Assembly (NCBI RefSeq): GCF_008728515.1
Contig: NC_044991.1
Coordinates: forward strand, 44,782,968 to 44,846,967
Direction: 5' to 3'
Origin: Papio anubis
Lineage: Eukaryota; Chordata; Mammalia; Primates; Cercopithecidae
Length of the DNA: 64,000 bases
Position numbers and translations under genes: made by a program. Of the stretch, positions 35,998 through 47,729 are shown in pieces; the stretch's first letter is position 1, and the number at the start of each line of letters is the position of its first letter. The notes below the pieces were generated by a model. It worked only from the letters and a program-made list of their open reading frames with translations. It did no database searches and was not told the DNA's origin.

Positions 35998-38900
35998 TCA
36001 GTTCCCACCTATGAGTGAGAAAATGGTGTGTTTGGTTTTCTGTCCCTGTCATAGTTTGTGAGAATGATGGTTTCCAGCTTCATCCATGTCCCTGGATGAA
36101 CTCAGTCTTTTTTATGGCTGCATAGAATTCCATGGTGTATATGTGCCACATTTTCTTAATTCAGTCTATCATTGATGGACATTTGGGCTGGTTCCAAGTC
36201 TTTGCTACTGTGAATAGTGCCAAAATAAACGTACGTGTGCAGGTGTCTTTATAGTAGCATTATTTATAATCCTTTGGGTATATACCCAGTAATGGGATCA
36301 CTGGGTCAAATGGTCTTTCTAGTTCTAGATCCTTGAGGAATCGCCACACTGTCTTCCACAGTAGTTGAACTAATCTACCTTCCCACCAACAGTGTAAAAG
36401 TGTTCCTGTTTCTCCACATCCTCTCTAGCTTGTGTTCTAATTGGTGTGAGATGCTATCTCCTTGTGGTTTCGATTTGCATTTCTCTGATGGTTAGAGATG
36501 ATGAGCATTTTTTCATGTGTCTGTTGGCTGCAAAAATGTCTTCTTTTGAGAAGTGTCTGTTCATAGCCTTTGCTCACTTCTTGATGGAGTTGTTTTTTTC
36601 TTGTAAATTTGTTTAAGTTCTTTGTAGATTCTGGATATAAGCCCTTTGTCGGATGGGTAGATTGAAAAAATTTTCTCCCATTTTGTAGTTGGCCTGTTCG
36701 CTCTGATGGTAGTTTCTTTTGCTGTGCAGAAGCTTTTTAGTTTAATTAGATCCCATTTGTCAATTTTGGCTTTTGGTACCATTGCTTTTGGTGTTTTAGT
36801 CATGAAGTCCTTGCCCATGCCTATGTCCTGAATAGTATTGCCTAGGTTTTCTTCTAGGGTTTTTATAGTTTTAGGTCTAACATTTAAGTCTTTAATCCAT
36901 CTTGAATTAATTTTTGTATAAGGTGTACGGAAGGGATCCAGTTTCAGCTTTCTACATGTGGCTACCCAGTTTTCCCAGCAACATTTTTTAAAAAGGGAAT
37001 CCTTTCCCCATTTCTTGTTTTTGTCAGGTTTGTCAAAGATCAGATGGCTGTAGATGTGTGGTATTATTTCTGAGGGCTCTGTTCTGTTCCATTGGTCTAT
37101 ATCTCTGTTTTGGTACCAGTACCATGCTGTTTTCGTTACTGTAGCCTTATAGTATAGTTTGAAGTCAGATAGTGTGATGCCTCCAGCTTTATTCTTTTTG
37201 CTTAAGATTGTCTTGGCAATGTGGGCTCTTTTTCAGTTCCATATGAACTCTAAAGTAGTTTTTTCCAATTCTGTGAAGAAAGTCATTGGTAGCTTGATGG
37301 GGATGGCATTGACTCTGTGAATTACCTTGGGCAGTAAGGCCATTTTTCATGATATTGATTCTTCCTATCCATGAGCATGGAATGTTCTTCGATTTGTCTG
37401 TGTCCTCTTTTATTTCGTTAAGCAGTGGTTTGTAGTTCTCCTTGAAGAGGTCCTTCACATCCCTTGTAAGTTGGATTCCTAGGTATTTTATTCTCTTTGT
37501 AGCAATGGAGAATGGGAGTTCACTCATGATTTTGCTCTCTATTTGTCTGTCATTGGTGTATAGGAATGCTTGTGATTTTTGCACATTGATTCTGTATCCT
37601 GAGACTTTGCTGATGTTGCTTATCAGCTTAAGGAGATTTTGTACTGAGATGATCGGGTTTTCTAAATATACAATCATGTTATCTGCAAACAGGAACAATT
37701 TGACTTCTTCTTTTCCTAATTGAATACCCTTAATTTTTTTCTCTTGCCTGATTGCCCTGGCCAGAACTTCCAACACTATGTTGAATAGGAGTGGTGAGAG
37801 AGGGCATCCTTGTCTCGTGCCAGGTTTCAAAGGGAATGCTTCCAGTTGCCCATTCAGTATAATATTGACTGTGAGTTTGTCATAAATAGCTCTTATTATT
37901 TTGAGATACGTTCCATCAATACTTCGTTTATTGAGAGATTTTAGCATGAAGGGCTGTTGGATTTTGTCAAAGGCCTTTTCTGCATCGATTGAGATATTGA
38001 GATAATCATGTGGTTTTTGTTGTTGGTTCTATTTATGTGATGGATTATGTTTATTGATTTGCATATGTTGAACCAGCCTTGCATCCCAGGGATGAAGCCC
38101 ACTTGATCGTGATGGATAAGCTTTTTGATGTGCTGCTGGATTTGCTTTGCCAGTATTTCGTTGAGGATTTTTGCATCGATGTTCATCAAGGTTATTGATC
38201 TAAGATTCTCTTTTTCTGTTGTGTCTCTACCACGCTTTGGTCAATCAGGATGATGCTGGCCTCATAAAATGAGTTAGGGAGGATTCCCTCTTTTTCTGTT
38301 GATCGGAATAGTTTCAGAAGGAATGGTACCAGCTCCTCTTTGTACCTCTGGTAGAATTCGGCTGTGAATCCATCTGGTCCTGGGCTTTTTTTGGTTGATA
38401 GGCTATTAATTATTGCCTCAATTTCAGAGCCTCTTATTGTTCTGTTCAGAGATTAAACTTCTTCCCGGTTTAGTCTTGGGAGGGTATATGTGTCCAGGAA
38501 TTTATCCATTTCTTCTAGGTTTTCTAGTTTATTTGCATAGAGTTGTTTATAGTATTCTCTGATGGTAGTTTGTATTTTTGTGGGGTCAGTGGTGATATCC
38601 CCTTTGTCATTTTTTGTTGCATCTATTTGATTCTTCTCTTTTTTCTTCTTTATTAGTCTCGCTAGCGGTCTATTTTGTTGATCTTTTCAAAAAACCAGCT
38701 CCTGGATTCACTGTTTTTTTTTTTGAAGGTTTTTTTGTGTCTCTATCTCCTTCAATTCTGCTCTCATCTTAGTTATTTCTTGCCTTCTGATAGTTTTTGA
38801 ATTTGTTTGCTCTTGCTTCTCTAGTTCTTTTAATTGTGATGTTAGGGTGTCGATTTTAGATTTTTCCTGCTTTCTCTTGTGGGCATTTAGTGTTATAAAT

Positions 38901-39795
38901 TTCCCTCTACATACTACTTTAAATGGGTCACCAGAGATTCTAGTACGTTATGTCTTTGTTCTCATTGGTTTCAAAGAACATCTTTATTTCTGCCTTCATT
39001 TCGTTATTTGCTCAGTAGTCATTCAGGAGCAGGTTGTTCAATTTCCATGTAGTTGTGTGGTTTTGAGTGAGTTTCTTAATCCTGAGTTCTAATTTGATTG
39101 CACTGTGGTCTGAGAGACAGTTTGTTGTGATTTCTGTTCTTTTACATTTGCTGAGGAGTCCTTTACTTCCAATTATGTGGTCAATTTTAGAATAAGTGTG
39201 ATGTGGTGCTGAGAAGAATGTGTATTCTGTTGATTTGGGGTGGAGAGTTCTTTAGGTGTCTATTAGGTCTGCTTGGTGCAGAACTAAGTTTAAGTCCTGG
39301 ATATCCTTGTTAACCTTCTGTCTCATTGATCTGTCTAATATTGACAGTGGGATGTTAAAGTCTTCCATTGTTATTGTGTGGGAGTCTAAATATCTTTTGA
39401 GATCTCTCAGGACTTGCTTTATGAATCTGGGTGCTCCTGTATTTGGTGCATATATATTTACGATAGTTAGCTCTGCTTGTTGAATTGATCCCTTTACCTT
39501 TATGCAATGGCTTTCTTTGTCTCTTTTGATCTTTGTTGGTTTAAAGCCTGTTTATTAGAGACTAGGACTGCAATCCCTGCTTTTTTTTTTGCTTTCTGTT
39601 TGCTTGGTAGATCTTCCACCATCCCTTTATTTTGAGCCTATGTGTGTCTCTGCATGTGAGATGGGTCTCCTGAATACAGCACACTGATGGGTCTTGACTC
39701 TTTATCCAGTTTGCCAGTCTGTGTCTTTTAACTGGGGCATTTAGCCCATTTACATTTAAGGTTAATATTGTGACGTGTGAATTTGATCCTGTCAT
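35998..39795 (-). pseudogene. L1 ORF2 remnant with altered RT active site
   Basis: Endonuclease N-terminus at 39562-39798 with NVNGLN and QETHL kept. The RT part is at 37189-37947, where the FADD catalytic motif reads FADN, so a metal-binding Asp is lost. A further open piece, part of the C-terminal half, is at 36561-36818. Several stops and frameshifts separate the pieces. Both the mutated active site and the frame breaks argue against activity. Confidence 0.93.
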
Positions 39796-39859
39796 CATGA
39801 TGTTAGCTGGTTATTTTGCCTATTAATTGATACAGTTTCTTCATAGCATTGATAGTTTT

Positions 39860-40910
39860 TACAATTTGGCATGTTTTTGCAGTGGCTGGTGCCGGTTGTT
39901 CCTTTCCATGCTTAATGCTTCCTTCAGGAGCTCTTGTAAGGCAGGCCTGGTGGTGACAGAATCTCTCAGCATTTGCTTGTCTGTAAAGGATTTTATTTCT
40001 CCTTCGCTTATGAAGCTTAGTTTGGCTGGATACGAAATTCTGGGTTGAAAATTATTTTCATTAAGAATGTTGAATATTGGCCCCCACTCTCTTCTGGCTT
40101 ATAGGGTTTCTGCTGAGAGACCCGCTTTTAGTCTGATGGGCTTCCCTTTTTGGGTAACCTGACCTTTCTCTCTGGCTGCCCTTAATATTTTTTCCTTCAT
40201 TTCAACCTTGGTGAATCTGACAATTGTGTGTCTTGAAGTTGCTCTTCTCGAGGAGTATCTTTGTGGTGTTCTTTATATTTCCTGAATTTGAATGTTGGCC
40301 TACCTTGCGAGGTTGGAAAGTTTTCGTGGATCTTCAGGGTATCTTCAGGATAGTTGAGTGTTTTCCTGAAGAGTGTTTTCCAAGTTGGTTCCATTCTCCC
40401 TGTCACTTTCAGGTACACCAATCAAATGTAGACTTGGTCTTTTCACATTGTCCCCTATTTCTTGGAGGCTTTGTTTGTTTCTTTTTACTCTTTTTTCTCT
40501 ATTCTTGTCTTCTCACTTTATTTCATTAATTTGATCTTCAGTCAGTGATATCCTTTTTTCCACTTGATCGAATCAGCTGTTGAAGCTCGTGCATGTGTCA
40601 CGACATTCTTATGCCATGGTTTTCAGCTTCCTCAGGTTATGTAAGGTCTTTTCTACACTGTTTATTCTAGTTAGCCATTCATCTAACTTTTTTTTAAGGT
40701 TTTTAGCTTCTTGCGATGGGTTAGAATATGCTCCTTTAGCTCAGAGAAGTTTGTTATTACCAACCTTCTGAAGCCTACTTCTGTCAGTTCCTCAAAGTCA
40801 TTGTCCATCCAGCTTTGTTCCGTTGCTGGCAAGGAGCTGTGATCCTTTGGAGGAGAAGAGTTGCTCTGGTTTTTAGAATGTTCAGTTTTTCTGCTCTGGT
40901 TTCTCCTCAT
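39860..40910 (-). pseudogene. L1 ORF1 remnant
   Basis: The ORF1 start region is open at 40683-40910 and carries SPATEQSW-like sequence (SLPATEQSW) and a FEELTEVGFRR block. The rest is interrupted by stops; only a 74-residue piece at 40197-40421 and fragments near the end are open. ORF1 protein would be the RNA-binding chaperone of the L1 particle; this copy cannot make it. Confidence 0.88.
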
Positions 40911-41946
40911 CTTTGTGGTTTTATCTACCTTTGGTCTTTGATGTTGGTGACCTACAGATGGGATTTTGGTGTGGATGTCCTTTTTGTTGATGTTGATGCT
41001 ATTTCTTTCTGTTTGTTAGTTTTCCTTCTAACGGTCATGTGCCTCAGCTGCAGGTCTGTTGGAATTTGCTAGAGGTCCACTCCAGACCCTGTTTGCCTGG
41101 GTATCACCAGTTGAGGCTGTAGAACAGCAAATACTGCAGAATGGCAAATATGGCTGCCTGATCCTTTCTCTGGAAGCTACGTCTCAGAAGGCACCCACCT
41201 GTATGAGGTGTCTTTCAGCCCCTACTGGGAGATGTCTCCCAGTTAGGCTACACGTGGCTCAGGGACTCACTTGAGGAGGCAGTCTGTCTGTTCTCAGAGC
41301 TCAAGTGCCATGCTGGGAGAACCACTGCTCTCTTCAGAGCTGTCAGACAGGGACATTTAAGTCTGCAGAAGTTTCTGCTGCCTTTTGTTCAGCCATGCCC
41401 TTCCCACAGAGGTGGGGTCTATAGAGGTAGTAGGCCTTGCTAAGCTGTTGTGGTCTCCGCCCAGTTCAAGCTTCCCAGTCACTTCGTTTACCTACTCAAG
41501 CCTCAGCAATGGCAGATGCCCCTCCCCGCGCCAGACTGCAGCCTTGCAGATTGATCTCAGACTGCTGTGCTAGCAGTGAGCAAGGCTCCATGGGTGTGGG
41601 ACCCACCAAGCCAGGCATGGGAGAGAATCTCCTGGTCTGCCAGTTGCTAAGACTGTGGGAAAAGCACAGTATTTGGTCAGGAGTGTCCCGTTTTTCCAGG
41701 TGTAGTCTGTCATGGCTTCCCTTAGCTAGGAAAGGGAAATCCCCTGACTCCTTGTGCTTCCTGGGTGAGGCGATGCCTCACCCTGCTTTGGCTCACCCTC
41801 CGTGGCCTCCACCCACCGTCCAACCAGTCTCAGTGACATGAACCAGGTACCTCAGTTGGAAATGCAAAAATCACCCATCTTCTGTGTTGGTCATGTTGGG
41901 AGCTACACACTGGAGCTGTTCCTATTCAGACATCTTGGAATGGAAG
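40911..41946 (-). promoter_or_regulatory. L1 5' UTR with sense and antisense promoter region
   Basis: About 1 kb of comparatively GC-rich sequence between the ORF1 start and the L1 5' end. L1 5' UTRs carry an internal promoter for the element and, in many primate families, an antisense promoter. Here the L1 sense direction is opposite to TASP1, so any antisense-promoter activity would point along TASP1 toward exon 5. Presence of the region is seen; activity is inferred. Confidence 0.6.
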
Positions 41947-41949
41947 GCA

Positions 41950-42310
41950 ATTTTTTTTAACTGTTAAATCAGCCTTGCATTTCTGGAATAAATGCTACTT
42001 GATTATGATGTATTATCATTTTTAAGTTAATTAAGGAAATTCTCTTCTATTCCTAGATTTCTGAGAGTTTTTAACATCGTGAATGGATACTGAATTATTT
42101 TTAGGTTGTTTTTGCATTAATTATTGATATGATCATGTGATTTTTCCTAGTCTGTTAATTGATTTTCTAATGTTGGACTAGTCTTGTATTATTGGGATGT
42201 ATCTCACTTGGCTCTAATCTATTGTTCTTTTCATATATTGCTGAATTACATTTGTTAATATTTTGTTAAGGATTTTTGCACGTATATTCAAGAGGGATGA
42301 TGTTCCTCAT
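41950..42310 (-). mobile_element. Old L1M, antisense, right part and a second copy
   Basis: Continuation of the L1M interrupted at 35790, to about 42030. From about 42030 a second L1M ORF2 fragment repeats the same region ('tctattcctagatttctgag', 'tattgggatgtatctcactt'). Confidence 0.7.
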
Positions 42311-42615
42311 TCTGAAGAAATTTGTAGCATTCAGTGCTTGCTAGAAAAGAAGGGAGATCTGAAATCAGTTATTTAACCTATCATTTTAAGAAACTAGAAA
42401 AAGAGAAGAATGTCATCCAAAGTATGCAAAAAGAAAAAACAGTTAAAGATGAGAGTAGAAATCAATGAAATAGAAAACAGAAAGTCAACTAAATCAATAG
42501 TTAGGTTAGTTCTTTAAAAGATTAATAAAATTTATCAACATCAAGCCAGACGGATTAGGAATGTAAAAGAAGAGTGAGACATCACTAATATGAGCAATGA
42601 GAGAAGGGATGTTTT
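42310..42615 (+). mobile_element. L1M ORF2 fragment in sense orientation
   Basis: Reads as L1 ORF2 in the + direction ('ttaagaaactagaaaaagag', 'gtagaaatcaatgaaataga', 'aagccagacggattaggaat'). It comes from an ORF2 region just upstream of the antisense part that precedes it. That is the pattern of a 5' inversion. Confidence 0.7.
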
Positions 42616-42619
42616 GATA

Positions 42620-44255
42620 TATTTCTGGTAATATCTTCTAATATGCTTTTACTTTTAGCTATCTGTGCTTTTACAATTAAGGACAGTTTCTTGTAAAGTT
42701 TTCTGACAGTCAATGAACCTCTAATTCAAGTCCTTAGACAATTTGAATATAATGTAATTTTTTTTTTTTCTTTGAGACAGAGTTTCGCTTTCATTGACCA
42801 AGCTGGAGTGCAGTGGTGCTATGTCGGCTCACTGTAACCTCTGCCTTCTGGTTTCAAGTGATTCTCCTGCCTCAGCCTCCAGAGTAGCTGGGATTACAGG
42901 TGCCCACCACCATGCCCAGCTAATTTTTGTATTTTTAGTAGAGACGAGGTTTCACCATGTTGGCCAGGCTGGTCTTGAACTCCTGACCTCGTGATCCCCC
43001 TGCCTTGTCCTCCTGAAGTGCTGGGATTACAGGTGTGAGCCATTGTGCCCAGCTGAATTTAATGTAATTGTTGATACGGCTGCATATAAAGTGATCATCT
43101 TGTTATTTTCTATTCCTTTCATCTCTACTTTGTTCTTATTTCTTCTTCTTATGCTATCTTTTGAGGATTTTAAAAAAATGAACCATTTTTTCCTCCACTT
43201 TTATTCTATTAGCTCTACACTTCTTTTATTTTTTAGTAGTTGCCCTACCATTTGCAAAATACACTTTTGGATTATCACAATCTACTTTCAAATTATATTA
43301 ATATTATAGACCTTCATGTGTAATGTCAGAAGCTTGTAACAATACACTTCATTCATTCCTCACAATCTTTGTGCTACTTGTGCCCTATAGTTTGCACTTG
43401 TATATGTTATAAACCCCATGGTACACTGTTACTATTTTTGCTTTAAACAATTATCATTTGAAGCACTTTGAAAATGAGATACAAGTTATTTATATCTTCC
43501 CACTTATTTAGAGTATTAATCATTTTCATTCTTTTGCATATCCCAGATTTACATGTGGTATCTTTTTTGTTTGATCTGTAGAATATCCTTTAACATTACT
43601 TATAGTGTAGGTTTGCTGGTGAAAAATTATCCCAATTTTTGTGTGCCTGAAGAAGTCTTTATTTTGCCTTTATGAAGACATTTTGTAGTTTTCTCAGTTT
43701 TTAGTTTGTTTCCTCTCTTAGTTCTTTAAAGAGATTACTCCATTGTCTTCTGTCTTGCATTGTTTCTGACCAGAAATCTGCTTTAATATTTTTGTTCATT
43801 TTCGCATGTGTCTTTTTGCTCTTGTTGCTGTTAAGATTTTATTACTGGTTTTCAGCATTTTGATTATGATGTACTCTGATGTATTTTTATTCATATTTCT
43901 TTTATTTGGGGATTGTTGAGCTTCTTGGATTTGTATGTTTATAGTGTTTATTAAGTTTGGATAATTTTTGGCTAATATTTTTACTGTTCATCCACTTTTC
44001 TACTTTCATTTGGGACTCCAGTTACATGCATGTTGGATCATTCGGTATTTCCCATTCTTCTCCAGTACTGTTTTTTTCCTTTCTTCTCCTCCTCCTTTTT
44101 CTTCTTTTTCCTTTTTTCACTTTGTCATTTAATTTGGATAATTTCTATTGCTATATTATTATGTTTATTGCTATTTTCTTCTGCAGTGCCAAATTTACTG
44201 TTAACCATTTTCAAATGCCTTTACCTTAAATTATTGTTTGTTTCATCTCTAAAAA
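42620..44255 (-). mobile_element. Old L1M / HAL1-like region, antisense
   Basis: Complement of the L1M ORF1 and upstream region, with 'tagtgtaggtttgctggtga', 'gaagtctttattttgccttt', 'ttgtcttctgtcttgcattg' and 'gattgttgagcttcttggat' in order. An Alu at 42761-43053 is inserted. The 43060-43560 part is very diverged. Confidence 0.7.
42761..43053 (-). mobile_element. Alu, antisense, with TSD
   Basis: Full Alu complement flanked by tgaat(a/t)taatgtaatt, one mismatch between the copies. Confidence 0.95.
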
Positions 44256-44263
44256 TTTTAATC

Positions 44264-44558
44264 TTTTTTTTTTTTTTTGAGACGGCGTCTCGCTCTGTCA
44301 CCCAGGCTGGAGTGCAGTGGCATGATCTCAGCTTACTGCAACCTCCACCTCCCGGGTTCAAGTGATTCTCCTGCCTCAGCCTCCTGAGTAGCTGGGATTA
44401 CAGGTGAGCACCACCACACCCAGCTAATTTTTGTATTTTTAGTAGAGATGGGATTTCACCATGTTTACCAGGCTAGTCTCGAATGCCTGACGTTGTGATC
44501 CTCCTGCCTTGGCCTCCCAAAGTGCTGGGATTACAGGTGTGAGCTGCTGTGCCTGGTC
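44264..44558 (-). mobile_element. Alu, antisense
   Basis: Full Alu complement. Flanks aaaaattttaat and aaaaatttttat are a probable duplication in AT-rich sequence. The following 44560-44900 is AT-rich with short direct repeats of gttagctaacatta at 44658 and 44679. Confidence 0.94.
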
Positions 44559-44920
44559 AAAAATTTTTATAGTTTTTTTTTCTTTCCTTCTTTTGCTAAT
44601 ACTTTCATATACCTACCTGAACGTATAGAGTGTGTTTATATAATCTAGTTTAAAATTGTTAGCTAACATTAACGTTGTTAGCTAACATTAAAATTGCTTG
44701 CTAGTTTGATCGTTGATGTAATTTCTACGTTTGTTGTTATTATTTGATATTTCCTCTGGTTGTGGGCCATATTATTTTGCTTACTTGCATGTCCGTACAT
44801 ACTTGCCAACATGTGTTGTTATCTGTATAATTGTGGCCATCCTTGTGGGTTTGAAGTAGTATTTTGTTGTGGGTTTTGATTTGCCTTTTCCTGATCACAA
44901 AAGATGTTGAACATTTTTCT

Positions 44921-45217
44921 TTTTCTTTTTTTTGAGACGGAGTTTCACTGTGTCACCCAGGCTGGAGTGCGGTGGTGCATGATCTTGGCTCACTGCAACC
45001 TCTGCCTCCTGGGTTCAAGCGATTCTTGAGCCTCAGCCTCCCGAATAGCTGGGATTACAGGTGCCCACCACCATGCCCAGCTAATTTTTGTATTGTTATT
45101 AGAGACAGGGTCTCACCATGTTGGCCAGGCTGGTTTCGAACTCCTGGCCTCAAGTGATCTGCCTGCCTCGGCCTCCCAAAGTGCTGGGATTACAGGTGTG
45201 AGCTACCATGCCTGGCC
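44921..45217 (-). mobile_element. Alu, antisense, with TSD
   Basis: Full Alu complement inserted in an L1M 3' region, duplication acatttttct on both sides. Confidence 0.95.
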
Positions 45218-45251
45218 ACATTTTTCTGTTTTTAGAATTGGTTTTTACCTA

Positions 45252-45307
45252 TTTATTTTTTAGAGACAGGGTCTCACTTTGTTGCCCAGGCTGGAGTGCA
45301 ATGGCAT
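45252..45307 (-). mobile_element. Short Alu fragment, antisense
   Basis: About 55 bases of Alu 3' end complement after a T-rich head (tagagacagggtctcac through the 'ggctggagtgcaatgg' segment), then abrupt loss of similarity. Confidence 0.85.
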
Positions 45308-45813
45308 GCACATCTTTTCGTGTGCTTGCTGTTGATTTATGTATCTTATTTGGAGAAATGTTAATTCATATTCTTTTCCCATTTTTAAATTGTGTCATCT
45401 TTTTATTTTAGAGTTGTAGAATTTTTTAAAAAATATGTATTCTGGATATAAACTCCTTATTAGATACATGGGTTGCAATTTTTTTCTTCCATTTTGTTTT
45501 TTTTCCCTATTTTTTTTATGGTGTCCTTTGAAATAAAAGTTTTACATTTTGACGAAGTCCTGTTTGCCTAGGTTTTTCTTTGGTTGGTTGTGTTTTTGGT
45601 GTCAAATCTAAAACTATTTTGTTACCTAAGGTTATGAACATTCGTTGTTATATTTTCTTTGAAGAGTTACGTAGTTTTAGCTATTACATATAGGCCTTTG
45701 GTCCACTTTGAGTTAACTTTCATACATAATGTAAGATAGGGGTCCAACTTCATTTTCTTACATATGGATATCTAATTGTCCCAGTACCATTTATTGAAAA
45801 GACTGTATCTTCT

Positions 45814-46133
45814 GGCCAGGCGCGGTGGCTCATGCCTGTAATCCCAGCACTTTTGGAGGCCGAGGCGGGTCGATCACAAGGTCAGGAGATCGAGACCATC
45901 CTGGCTAACATGGTGAAACCCCTGTCTCTACTAAAAATACAAAAAATTAGCCGGGTATGGTGGTGGGTGCCTGTAGTCCCAGCTACTCGAAAGGCTGAGG
46001 CAGGAGAATGGTGTGAACCCGGGAGGTGGAGCTTGCAGTGAGCGGGAGATCACGCCACTGCACTCCAGCCTGGGCCACGGAGCAAGACTCCATCTCAAAA
46101 AAAAAACAAAAGAGAAACCAAAAAAAAAAAAAA
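45814..46133 (+). mobile_element. AluY-like, sense
   Basis: Sense Alu with a low-divergence body and an A-rich tail broken by C and G. It is inserted in L1M at the 'ccagtaccatttattgaaaa' block. It is the nearest sense Alu upstream of exon 5. Confidence 0.94.
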
Positions 46134-46844
46134 TTCTTTATTGAATTGTTGTGGCAACCTTGTTGAGTTGATTGTAAGTATAAGGGTATATTATTTCTGG
46201 ATTCTCAGTTCTATTATATCAATTTATATATCTATCGTTAGCTATTTGTCTATATTACACTGTCTTGATTACTTTACTTTTGCAGAAAGTTATAAAACCT
46301 AGAAGTGTAAGTCCTTTGGTTCTGTTCTTTTCAACATTGTTTTGGTTATTCTGGGTCTCTTGCATTTCCATATGAATTTTAGGATCAGCCTGTCAGTTTC
46401 TGCCAAAAAAGTAGCTAGGATTTGATAAAGGATTATTTTGAATTAGATTGATTTGGGGAGTATTGCATTGTAACAACAGTAAGTCTTCTGGTCCATGTAC
46501 ATAGAATGTTTTTCCATGTGTTTAGGTATTGAATTAAAAATTTTTTCAATGTGTTTTATAGTTTTTAGCATACAAGTCTTATACTTCTTTTAAAAAATGT
46601 ATTTGTATTTTTTGTTTTTGATGTTATTGTGAGATTTTCTTGATTTCATTTTCAGATTGTTTATTGCTAATATATAAAAATCCAATTGATTTTTGCATAT
46701 TAATCTTATATCCTGCAACCTTACTAAACTTATTAATTCTAATTTTTTTTAGTAGAGTCTTTAGAATTTTCTGTATACAGGATCATGTTATCTTGAAACA
46801 GTTTTACTTATTCCTTTCCAATCTAGATGTTTGTTCGTTCGTTC

Positions 46845-46864
46845 TCTCTCTCTCTCTCTTTTTG
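46845..46864. repeat. Short (TC)n run
   Basis: About eight TC units within antisense L1M. Confidence 0.8.
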
Positions 46865-46993
46865 TCTAATTGTCTGGTTAGATTGTACAGTATATTCGTG
46901 ACTAGGTACTAAGAGTGGATATCCTTGTCTTGTTCCTGATCTTAGGGGAAGGCATCCAGTCTTTCACCATTAATTATAATGTTAACTCTGGAC

Positions 46994-47253
46994 TTTTTTT
47001 TTTTTTTTTTTTGACGTAATTAGGATTTACTCGAGCCTTGATCTCCCAGGCTTAAGGATCCTCCAACCTCAGCCTCCCAAGCAGCTGGGACCACAGATGC
47101 ATACCACCACACCTGGCTAAGTTTTAAGTGTTTTTGTATAGATGGTGTCTCACAGTGTTGCCCAGGCTGGTCTTGAACAGCTAGGCTCAAGTGATCCTCC
47201 CACCTCGGCCTCCCAAAGTGTTGGGATTACAGGCGTGAGCCACTGCTCCTGGC
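46994..47253 (-). mobile_element. Old Alu (AluJ-like), antisense
   Basis: Diverged and shortened Alu complement with a 20-base T head, 480 bases upstream of exon 5. Flanks (tggactttt / tggcctttt) suggest a decayed duplication. Confidence 0.85.
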
Positions 47254-47693
47254 CTGGCCTTTTCATTCATCCTCTTTGTCAAGTTAAGAAGTTCCCTTAT
47301 CTAGTTTTCTGTTTTTCTCATGAAAGGGTGTTGGATTTTGTCAGATGCCTTTTTTCCGTGTTTTTTGTTTTTGATATAATCATGTTTTTTTTTCCTGTAT
47401 TTTATTAATACAGGGTATTACACTGATTTTCAGATATTAAACCAATCTTTCTTTCCTCTTGTTTGTGGTATACAATCCCTTTTATATTTTGCTGGATTTG
47501 TTTTGCTGGTATTTCTTTGATAATTTTTTTGGGTCAATATTTATAAAGTATATTGATCTGTACTTTCCTGCTGACATCTTTGTCGTGTTTTCACATCAGG
47601 GTGGTATTGGCATCATACGATGGGTTGGGAAGTATTCTCTCACCTTCTAGTTTGTAGAAAATTTCATGAAGAATTGGCATTAATACTTTTTTT

Positions 47694-47729
47694 AAGACTA
47701 ATATTTTAATTTTTGTTTTTGTCTTTTAG
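47694..47729 (+). promoter_or_regulatory. TASP1: Branch point and acceptor of exon 5
   Basis: A ctaat branch-point candidate at 47698-47702 puts the branch A at 47701, 29 bases before the exon. A T-rich tract follows and ends in gtcttttag. This is the only upstream sequence next to exon 5 that is not L1M. Confidence 0.6.

Larger units (their letters stand above)
35791..41946 (-). mobile_element. Near full-length L1PA element, antisense (6.2 kb)
   Basis: All L1 parts occur in order on the - strand: 3' UTR (35791-35998), ORF2 (35998-39795), ORF1 (about 39860-40910) and a 5' UTR up to about 41946. The 5' end reads as the complement of the L1 start, with 'ggagctgttcctattcagac'. Low-complexity attttttt sequences at both borders may be the target-site duplication. 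It is inserted into an older L1M in the same orientation. The coding regions are broken, so it is not expected to be active. Confidence 0.95.
45310..47693 (-). mobile_element. Old L1M, antisense, abutting exon 5
   Basis: Antisense L1M ORF2 sequence, interrupted by two Alus. Recognisable blocks include 'ccagtaccatttattgaaaa', 'tttgcatattaatcttatat' and, near the end, 'gaagaattggcattaata' at about 47670-47687. Similarity to L1 stops at about 47693, 36 bases before exon 5. Confidence 0.8.
8214..47729 (+). other. TASP1: TASP1 intron 4 (39.5 kb)
   Basis: Phase-0 intron holding most of the repeats in the window. The stretches without recognisable repeats are 8214-9310, 9525-10170, 10550-12360, 13590-20510 and 23610-24430. 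From about 20.5 kb to its end it is mainly nested old L1M with younger insertions. The last 36 bases before exon 5 appear to be ancestral gene sequence. Confidence 0.9.
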
